Source: Paraconiothyrium sp. Pb-2020 (taxonomy: Eukaryota > Ascomycota > Dothideomycetes > Pleosporales > Didymosphaeriaceae). From it: DNA of 64,000 nt. The translations under genes and the position numbers were made by a program. The DNA lies in assembly GCA_022419385.1 (NCBI GenBank), contig JAJUBI010000001.1, positions 6,510,001 to 6,574,000 on the forward strand, in the 5' to 3' direction. The notes beneath the pieces were generated by a model. It searched no databases. It worked only from the letters and a program-made list of their open reading frames with translations, and was not told the DNA's origin. This document shows positions 57,310 through 64,000 of the stretch, piece by piece (within the stretch, counting starts at the first letter, position 1; each line of letters opens with the position of its first letter).

Positions 57310-58242
57310 ATGTCATCAACCACAACGATCACATCTGCCACAATGTCGATCGAAGCCACGGGGAAGTCATCAGTGCTTAACAAAACGGAAGGGAGCAAGC
57401 CCAGAAGCCGATATCAAATCCCATGGCCTGCCACGAAAGAGGCGCACCGACAATGGCAACTGGAACAGATGGCTGGTGCTTTCCGCGTTTTCGCTAAGCT
57501 TGGTTTTGCCGATGGAGGAAGTGGACACATCAGTCTGAGAGGTCAGTCCAGTACGATCGGTCTTTTGCAAGTGATGCTAATAGGCGTAGATCCTATACAG
57601 CCCAACACTTTCTGGATCAACCCATATGGCGTCCATTTCGCCCTACTCACCGTCTCCGACATGGTTCAGGTAGACGAGGATGGAAACCGCATTGGCGGTG
57701 CAGACAAACTGATCAATACTGCTGGCTTCATCATTCACTCGGCCATACATCAGCGGAGACCAGACATCAACGCTGCGTGTCATATGCACAGCCCCTATGG
57801 TCGCGCATGGTCAAACTTCGGTCGTCCGATCGACATGCTTAACCAAGATAGCTGCATGTTCTACGACGACCTCGAAGTTTATACGAACTTCGGTGGCGTT
57901 GTATTCGCCAAGGAGGAAGGTGGTCGTCTTGCCGACGCTCTAGGACCCAGCAAAAAGAACATGATCTTGCAAAACCATGGTCTACTCACATGTGGTGAGA
58001 CGGTAGCAGAGGCTGCGGCCTTCTTCATAGCACTAGAGAGGGCTTGTCAGTGCCAACTGCTTACGGAAGCGGCAATTGGAGGCGACATTGGCAAAAGTAG
58101 CGGGCTGAAGAAGAGCATCGTCAGTGAGGAAGAAGCGGTGTATACGAAGAAAGGGACAGGCACTCCAGAGGTCATGTACATGCAGTTTGAGCCTGAGTAC
58201 CGCCTGATTTTGAAAGAGACGAACGGTGACTTCTTGGGTTAG
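57310..58242 (+). CDS. Class II aldolase/adducin family protein
   Basis: Two exons, 57310-57541 and 57590-58242, encode 294 aa. The 48-nt intron has GTCAGT, a GATGCTAATAG branch/acceptor region and GTAG. Removing it gives GGSGHISLRDPIQPNTFWIN, the usual family sequence. The fold motifs are the NxGHIS-like loop (residues ~72-77), HSAIHQRRPDINAACHMHSP with zinc-type histidines, and ILQNHGLLTCGETVAEAA with the third histidine. Bacterial relatives are L-fuculose/L-ribulose phosphate aldolases or epimerases. Fungal members are mostly uncharacterised, and some are decarboxylases or aldolases acting on small acids. It is divergently paired with the DUF1338 gene. The intron is a multiple of three with no stop, so retention would also give an open frame. 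Confidence 0.9.
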   Translation: MSSTTTITSATMSIEATGKSSVLNKTEGSKPRSRYQIPWPATKEAHRQWQLEQMAGAFRVFAKLGFADGGSGHISLRGQSSTIGLLQVMLIGVDPIQPNTFWINPYGVHFALLTVSDMVQVDEDGNRIGGADKLINTAGFIIHSAIHQRRPDINAACHMHSPYGRAWSNFGRPIDMLNQDSCMFYDDLEVYTNFGGVVFAKEEGGRLADALGPSKKNMILQNHGLLTCGETVAEAAAFFIALERACQCQLLTEAAIGGDIGKSSGLKKSIVSEEEAVYTKKGTGTPEVMYMQFEPEYRLILKETNGDFLG

Positions 58243-58589
58243 GTAGTTCTCTAAGCTATGAACGTTGATGTGCCGAAAGGATATATCACTTGATTCCTCC
58301 GTCCATGTGTGATATGATAGTGGATGTCAAAATCGTCTGAATGGGCGATTGGAAGGGGATAGGACAGTCTGTGTGCATTGTGTAAGCGATACGTGAGTCG
58401 AGCCTCGTCTGAAAACATTTAGCATAGGAGACGTAGGTTATGATGCGAATGGATCTGATACTCGATACAACAAACACGGAGATAGCGAGGGGTAGCACTT
58501 TACAGTGGTGATGTACCTCAAATCGACCGTCTTCAACATATGATACAAGCACCATTATCAAAGAACGGCCGATTGTGTTCCAACCGCAA
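58243..58589. other. Spacer between convergent aldolase and racemase genes
   Basis: 347 bp of presumed 3' UTRs; nothing else seen. Confidence 0.5.
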
Positions 58590-59318
58590 CTACCTCTCCC
58601 ACCGTGCTGGCTTCCTCCTCACCAACCCCTCGTAAAACCACATCCCCATAGTATACACATCGTACACAGGCACTCCCACCCTTCTCTGAATCGCTTCCGC
58701 ATACGGTGGCATCTGCGTACACTCCAGCACAATCGCCCCAAGCCTCTCGCCATCGCGTGCTATCCCATCTACCAATTCCCCCGCTGCACCAACCATCTCC
58801 CCCTCCATTAACCCCCCATCATACCTCTCCCCATCCTGGATAACCCTCCTTAAATGCCCCCCCTTAGGCATACCCTTAATCCTCACACGCCCCACATCCA
58901 CTCCCAACGCCTCCAAATGCCCAGCTCCCAACCTCTCTTCATCGTACGTAAGCACACCCACAACAGCCTCGCGATCTAGAAACGCGCATATACTCGGAAT
59001 CTGCACCAACGCGCTGGTAGCGATTGGAATCGGGAGCTTCGACGCTAGCTCGCGCTGTGCGAGCGCGAGGAAGCCGCAGCTGGTGATGATGCCGATGCAG
59101 CCTTGCGCGGCGAGGTGGTTTGCGGCTGAAACGATACGGTCGATGAAGGTGGGAGGGTAAATAGTTGAAGTGACGATTTGGGACTCGGATGAGCCGGGGA
59201 CGAGGGCGTGGAGAAGGGGGAAGGGCCAGGTTGATGGGGTGAAAGGGTCGCCTGGGGGGCGGTAGATGGAGACTTCGACGGCGAGGAAGCCGAGGGGTGG
59301 GAGGGGGGAGGGGAGCAT
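58590..59318 (-). CDS. Aspartate/glutamate/hydantoin racemase family protein
   Basis: A single-exon 242-aa protein with an ATG at 59318. Racemase-fold signatures are IGIITSCGFLALAQRELA with Cys81 and AIVLECTQMPPYAEAIQRRV with Cys200. These are the two cysteines expected to act as acid/base pair in cofactor-independent racemases. The end VGVPVYDVYTMGMWFYEGL is also family-like. Relatives racemise aspartate, glutamate or hydantoins, or isomerise maleate. The actual substrate here is unknown. The gene is divergent from the 2-hydroxyacid dehydrogenase and convergent with the aldolase. Confidence 0.88.
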   Translation of the reverse strand: MLPSPLPPLGFLAVEVSIYRPPGDPFTPSTWPFPLLHALVPGSSESQIVTSTIYPPTFIDRIVSAANHLAAQGCIGIITSCGFLALAQRELASKLPIPIATSALVQIPSICAFLDREAVVGVLTYDEERLGAGHLEALGVDVGRVRIKGMPKGGHLRRVIQDGERYDGGLMEGEMVGAAGELVDGIARDGERLGAIVLECTQMPPYAEAIQRRVGVPVYDVYTMGMWFYEGLVRRKPARWER

Positions 59319-60054
59319 GGTGGGTTGGGGGTGGCTGATGTGGGTTGAGCAGAGCCAAGTAGAAGTTGCGATAGAACTTTGTCAAAACCTGGATACACGT
59401 TGGTGTCCCAGGATGAACAATACTGTACCTGCTAACGAGGCAGTAGTGTATTGTGAGGGAAATGCGCTCGACGTTCTGAGCGCATGTACTTTGGCGTATG
59501 AATGGCTAGACGATTACATCTGTCTTCCGTTCGGCATTCTTATCGAATCCAGCATTGTCAAAGACGCGTAGATGCTTGGGTGAAACTTAGCATCGGGGAC
59601 GTTAGCATCTTAACCGAGTCATGCATAACCATGCAACCGACCTGATTGGTCAATACTCCCTCGGATTCTCCCGAGGCGTCGGCGTCCCTGGTATAATTAG
59701 CTCCATCGATAAGCGGGGTGGGGCTACTATTTCGGAGGAACCCAGCGCCCCTCAACGCAACTCCACAATTGTTTCCGATGTGTTCGGAATGCGGAAGAGC
59801 AGATAATGGGATGAAAAAAGTGCTGCGGTAGGTCCAGTCGTCGCTTGCAATCTTGCAGCACACCCGATTGACACCGCCTTTTCACTATCCGCCGTATCTT
59901 GCGAGAATCAGCGCATACGGCCGTCCTGCACCGACCCCAATCGCTCCATCATACAAACGTAGTCCTCACCCAGGCTCTTAAACCCATATTGCTCATCCAG
60001 GCGTACCACACGATCCCAAGTATACTATACCATATCTACCAGTTTCCCCTCGCC
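59319..60054. promoter_or_regulatory. Divergent racemase/dehydrogenase promoter with TCGGAGGAA element
   Basis: A 736-bp shared promoter. TCGGAGGAA lies at 59732-59740. No supported gene in either strand. Confidence 0.45.
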
Positions 60055-61129
60055 ATGGGCTCCATGCCAGAACGCCGCCCTCACATCGTCGCCCTCGGCG
60101 CCCCCAAATACGCAGGCACCCCCTACCTCACAACCTTCTCGCAAACCTTCCTTTTCTCCGTCCTCCCTGCCTCCACCCGCGCCGAAACCATCGCCCAGCT
60201 CCCCGACCTCATCGCAGAAAAAGGCCCCATAGACGCCTTCATAATCCGCATGGGCACACCCCCCTACGAGCCCTTCGACGCAGAGCTTCTTTCCGCCCTC
60301 GTCCCAGAGTGCAAGATCATCGCGTCCGCATCAGCGGGGTACAATGAGTTTGACGTACCGTGGATGACGAAGAGTGGGATCGTGTTTTGTAATAGCGTCG
60401 ATGCGGTGGCGGAGGCGACGGCGGATATGGCGGTCTGGCTCCTCCTTAGCGTGCTGCGGAATACGAGTAACGCGGAGCGGAGCGCGCGAGCGGGAAAGTG
60501 GAGGGGTGGGCTTGTACCTGTGAGGGATCCTGGGGGATTGACGCTGGGGATTGTAGGCATGGGGGCGATTGGGAAGGTGAGTTTGGCGCAATTCGTGAAG
60601 TGGGGTTGGTGCTGATGGGAGGCAGTATCTTGCGAAGAAGGCGAAGGTGTTTGGGTTGAGGGTTGCGTATCATAATCGGAAGAGGCTGCCGGAGGCGGAA
60701 GAAAAGGCGTGCAACGCAACTTACTACGATGGTCTGCACGAGCTGTTGGCTAAGTCGGATGTCGTCAGTGTTAATTGTCCGCTGAACGCAGAGACGGAAA
60801 ATCTCATTTCGACGGCTGAGTTCGCTGCGATGAAAGACGGTGCTTTCTTCATCAACACTGCGCGAGGAGCTATCGTCGATGAGGCTGCGCTCAAAGATGC
60901 GCTGACGAGTGGAAAGATCGCTAGAGCTGGGCTGGACGTCTTGTGCAACGAACCGAATGTGGATCCGTGGTTTCTCGAGCAGGACAACGTGATTGTGCAG
61001 CCACATCTGGGCGGCCTGACGGATGTTGCGTTCCAGAAGGCGGAGAGGGAGTGTTTCGAGAATATAAGGGCGTTTTTTGAGAAGGGGAAGGCGAACAGTC
61101 CCGTCAATGCGGATGAGGTGCGAAGATAG
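60055..61129 (+). CDS. D-isomer-specific 2-hydroxyacid dehydrogenase (NAD(P)-dependent)
   Basis: Two exons, 60055-60576 and 60626-61129, encode 341 aa. The 49-nt intron (GTGAGT...GGCAG, GCTGATG branch) falls within the Rossmann motif and joins IVGMGAIGK to YLAKKAKVFG. All catalytic elements are present: GxGxxG at about residues 168-173, NTARGAIVDE with Arg254, LDVLCNEPNVD with Glu283 and VQPHLGGLTD with His301. The N-terminal substrate domain has IIASASAGYNEFDV. The enzyme interconverts a D-2-hydroxyacid and a 2-oxoacid, probably in the cytosol (no PTS1). The family includes glyoxylate/hydroxypyruvate reductases. In this cluster a 2-oxo/2-hydroxy dicarboxylate is a possible substrate. Confidence 0.93.
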
Positions 61130-62156
61130 ACTGTGTTGGTCTGGAGTAAAATCGATAGTGCAGTGAGGATGTTCCAGCCGTAGTGTGCAGTCTCTGTTCC
61201 CTCCGATGTTCCATCGATTGATTACGCACATGACGAGGACCTGAGCAATGCCAATATCGAGAGCTTAGTAAACCGCCGAGTACTAGGAATCTTGCTTTGT
61301 AAACACCTAGGCTAATTTGATTTAGATAGGCTTATACAGTGGCGTGCAGAATTGATTTCCAGTTTTGCGCTTTGGTTTGTTCTCAGGGCACAGACCGTAC
61401 CGGTAGTGCAAGGGATCTTCCTAGTCTGTTCTAGCTTTCTACTTCGTCTTATCGGTGCCCTCCAGAAGTTCTCCGGCCACCGCCCATGGGAGCAAAGTAG
61501 ACATTTCTTAGCTATTTACATATCTAGTTAATACTAATTATAATTAGTATATATATAATTTACTATATAGCTTTAGTAGAGGCTGTAGAGCTAATATAAG
61601 AATAGAAGATATAGTATAGGACTAGATATAGGTTACCTAACGTTAGATAGCTAATAGAGCCTATTATATAGCAATTAGAATTAACTAGATATATAAGGAA
61701 CCCCTACTTTGCCTTTTCTTCTCCCATAGGTAGTGGCCGGAAAACTTATGGAGGTGATAATAGCGTTTTGCAGGGATACTCTCGTAATTTACACACGTTA
61801 TCAATCTCACATCATGTGAGACCTGTCCCTTGGTGTGAGTAATGTAAGGCTTGGGCTGCGAATTAGCCACGCTTTAATTAAGCCACAATTGAGCTGCCAC
61901 GTGTCTGCATCTGCAAGTCAATGCCAGAACATAGGGCTTGGCGAAGTGGGATGCGGCACAGACCTCGCGACCGTCTCCGATAACTACCATACCACAGCGC
62001 TCCACCGACCAGAAAAACTTCGCATCTGACGGATTCCCACTCCCGTACCAACTCTACCACACCATTTCGTTAATCCAAAGATAGCGTATCACTCAACAAC
62101 GGAGTTGTCGCCGTATAGCTCGGTCGCTCCGGGCTGGGAGAACTAGATAAGCAATA
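61130..62156. other. Intergenic region with AT-rich island
   Basis: About 1 kb to the right of the metabolic cluster without a supported gene. It contains the AT-rich island at about 61497-61705. Confidence 0.6.
61497..61705. repeat. AT-rich, TpA-dense island (RIP-like)
   Basis: About 200 bp with extreme TpA density (ACTAATTATAATTAGTATAT, AGATATAGTATAGGACTAGA) and almost no CpA or TpG. This matches repeat-induced point mutation of an old repeat. It lies about 370 bp past the last cluster gene and contains the short palindrome TACTAATTATAATTAGTA. Confidence 0.65.
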
Positions 62157-63074
62157 ATGCCACCGTCAAAAGATGAGATGCCTTTTATAACGAAAGACAT
62201 CGCTAAAGCCTTCTTCGAAATCGATCTTTCCGGTAATGGACCCTCAATCGCGAGAAAAAGACCCAAGCCGCGCAATCGCAATCCCCTAGTTGCCCCTCCG
62301 CCCCCCGCTACCAACGAGGTCAAAGGAATCAACAAAGTCACCTTCTTGACCTTGCCCATCGAAATCCGACTTCGAATCTACGACGAACTTCTCGTAAGCC
62401 GATTCGACCGGACGCAGAACCCCTCGTGGGCAGTCGGGAACACGGATCAAAAGCTGGTTCTGCTCCATATGATTCAAGCTCCGCAATATAGAACGATAGA
62501 ACCAGGCATACTGCAGACGTGCAAGCAGATATACCACGAAGCAAACTCAATACTTTACTCGCAGAACGTATTTGCGATAAGTGAACCAGAACAGATGTTT
62601 CGACTCATCGTGCGAATTGGTCTTGTCAACTTGAAGTTGATAAAGACACTACACATCTGGGTGCCATGGATGGCTGAACTATCTCCGTGGCTACAACTTC
62701 TCTATATATTAGCTGAGGAAGCAAGTGGGCTACGATGTATTGAGCTTGGATGGGGTGCGGACCTTGAGGGAATGTGGAGAGGGGGTTTGGGTGATAATTT
62801 GGACTTTGTGCGTGCTTTAGGGAAGATCCAAAAGCTGGAGAAACTAGCCATTAAGGGGTACTATGCGAAAAATTGGCCAGCATATTTGGAGAAGAAAATG
62901 GGTGCGCGAGTGGAAGCTATATGTGGCCTGCCCTGTCGACAGGGACTTGGGGGAAGAGAGGGAGACCTAGATGATGTGGAACTGGAGGATGAGACATTTA
63001 TACGTGAGATGAATGAGAAGAATCTACAGGGATTCAGGGAGTATCAGCAGGGAACAGAAGGTTTGGTTCCATAA
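62157..63074 (+). CDS. F-box-like fungal protein
   Basis: A single-exon 305-aa protein with an ATG at 62157. After a basic, Pro-rich N-terminus comes FLTLPIEIRLRIYDELLVSR (about residues 63-82), the F-box-like/2EXR-type start seen in large fungal families. It is followed by IEPGILQTCKQIYHEANSIL, also typical of these proteins (LLxTCRQIYxEA). The rest predicts leucine-rich helices and an acidic Glu/Asp-rich tail. Such proteins may act as substrate receptors of SCF ubiquitin ligases, but binding to Skp1 is not shown by sequence alone. Confidence 0.8.
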   Translation: MPPSKDEMPFITKDIAKAFFEIDLSGNGPSIARKRPKPRNRNPLVAPPPPATNEVKGINKVTFLTLPIEIRLRIYDELLVSRFDRTQNPSWAVGNTDQKLVLLHMIQAPQYRTIEPGILQTCKQIYHEANSILYSQNVFAISEPEQMFRLIVRIGLVNLKLIKTLHIWVPWMAELSPWLQLLYILAEEASGLRCIELGWGADLEGMWRGGLGDNLDFVRALGKIQKLEKLAIKGYYAKNWPAYLEKKMGARVEAICGLPCRQGLGGREGDLDDVELEDETFIREMNEKNLQGFREYQQGTEGLVP

Positions 63075-63855
63075 AGCATACATCACCCCGCCGGGGCGGT
63101 GCAAATGCATGCGGAAGTCTATACCTTATCCTTAAATTCTCTCTTTGAAAATTCCGGTACCACAACAAGTAATGCCAGGGAGGCGTAATTCGACTCAACT
63201 TCAATTCCATTGCCAATCCAGTTAGCCACATGCCTCGCAACTTCACGATACTCTTTTCCATCTTCTTGAGCCGTCCATTTGTTGAGCCACCGTTTTGTAG
63301 CATCATCGATGCTTCCGTAACAATCTTCTTCATAGGCTTTAATCTGCACAGTCAGGCCGAATCCCCGGAACAGGGGAATAGGACTGCGTCAGTGCCTTTT
63401 AACGTACGTGGCTACCGTTCGAACCATAGAAGTTCCATATTTCTTGCCGACATAACTCAGACTATTTTACACATCTAGTTTCCAGGTCTAATAGCGTAGC
63501 GTCCACAGCCTGCCTCTTTCGCTGCGCAAGTCCACATGTGAGAACGGCATGTTGTGAAGAAGCATCCTTTGTAAACTGGCGTCATTACTATACTGAAAAA
63601 GCGAGTGACCCAATAAGATAACGGACGCCAAAAGGGTATCATAGCCAAACCAAACCAAACCAACCAAGAAAAGAACATAACGGACTAAAGACGAGCCCCT
63701 TCGAGTTTCCTGTCTGCCAATTTGTGTGCATGGTTCCGACACGTCATCGTACCCAGCTTCAACCGGTAGACACGATAGCTGAATCGCTACTCCCGCCCCG
63801 TCGCCCTCGGATGCAGCAGAGAGAATTCTGTCCCGAGGCCACTCAAGATACCTGT
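63075..63855. other. Intergenic spacer, nothing recognised
   Basis: The gap between the F-box-like gene and the gene at the window edge. A short CAAACCAAACC run lies near 63650. No gene is supported. Confidence 0.5.
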
Positions 63856-64000
63856 CTACATCTCATCAAATACACGCGCGTTGATCGTCTGCTGCATATT
63901 GCTCCCCGGCAGCGCACTCTGTCCCGCCTCCGCCTGGCCCCCCTCCCCCGAGTGCTGGACTCCAAAGTCGCCAGAGTTAGTTGGGCCAGGCATAAAGATG
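63856..64000 (-). CDS. C-terminal end of a protein-coding gene, cut by the window edge
   Basis: On the minus strand an open frame enters from the right edge and stops at TAG (63856-63858). It reads as a Gly/Gln/Pro-rich segment ending NMQQTINARVFDEM. About 48 residues are visible. The composition is protein-like and unlike the surrounding spacer. I cannot name the protein from this fragment. Confidence 0.5.
   Translation of the reverse strand, partial: IFMPGPTNSGDFGVQHSGEGGQAEAGQSALPGSNMQQTINARVFDEM

Noticed and set aside
63361..63440. TTCGAACC-containing segment considered as a tRNA T-arm
   Set aside because: No matching acceptor, D or anticodon arms could be drawn around it.

Overview
The window is nuclear DNA of a filamentous ascomycete, most likely a dothideomycete. 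The evidence is short spliceosomal introns (47-179 nt, with GT..AG ends and CTAAC/CTGAC-type branch points), fungus-specific families (Gti1/Pac2 WOPR regulator, Zn2Cys6-Fungal_trans factor, Dal5-type MFS carrier, DUF3176, NTF2-like SigF-type protein), long gene-free spacers, and AT-rich islands with the look of repeat-induced point mutation (RIP). No bacterial, viral or organellar segment was recognised. All calls come from reading the sequence. Exon borders were set by splice consensus and by continuity of recognised protein families, not by transcripts.

Layout. 1-8,800: a small membrane protein, a large secreted protein, an NTF2-like membrane protein, a GPI-anchored-type surface protein and a CutC homologue; a three-copy 69-bp tandem repeat with CACGTG boxes lies near 1.5 kb. 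9,071-13,283: a Dal5/allantoate-family MFS transporter and a Pac2-type WOPR developmental regulator, which is preceded by about 5 kb without a supported gene. 18,578-24,668: a DUF3176 gene broken by frameshifts, an Mtf2-like mitochondrial protein and a decayed conserved fungal gene. 24.7-31.4 kb: gene-poor, with one hypothetical gene, two AT-rich RIP-like islands, a diverged repeat pair and a GC-rich minisatellite.

31.4-48.2 kb: mostly housekeeping genes. These are flotillin, a conserved hypothetical, PYM (exon-junction-complex disassembly), QCR9 (respiratory complex III, five exons including a GC-AG intron), the N-end-rule E3 ligase UBR1 (about 2,139 aa), and a few small or uncharacterised proteins.

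48.6-61.1 kb: the most interesting part, a seven-gene putative catabolic cluster. It holds a peroxisomal FAD amine/amino-acid oxidase ending in SKL, an MFS sugar-type transporter, a Zn2Cys6 activator, a DUF1338 (2-oxoadipate dioxygenase/decarboxylase-type) enzyme, a class II aldolase/adducin-family protein, an Asp/Glu/hydantoin racemase-family protein and a D-2-hydroxyacid dehydrogenase. Six of the seven form three divergent pairs, and a TCGGAGRAA motif lies in each of the three shared promoters. Together the genes could import a substrate, oxidise it in peroxisomes and process 2-oxo/2-hydroxy acids in the cytosol. A pipecolate/lysine-type route through 2-oxoadipate and 2-hydroxyglutarate is one hypothesis. 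A third AT-rich island lies just beyond the cluster, followed by an F-box-like protein and the C-terminal end of a gene that runs off the window.
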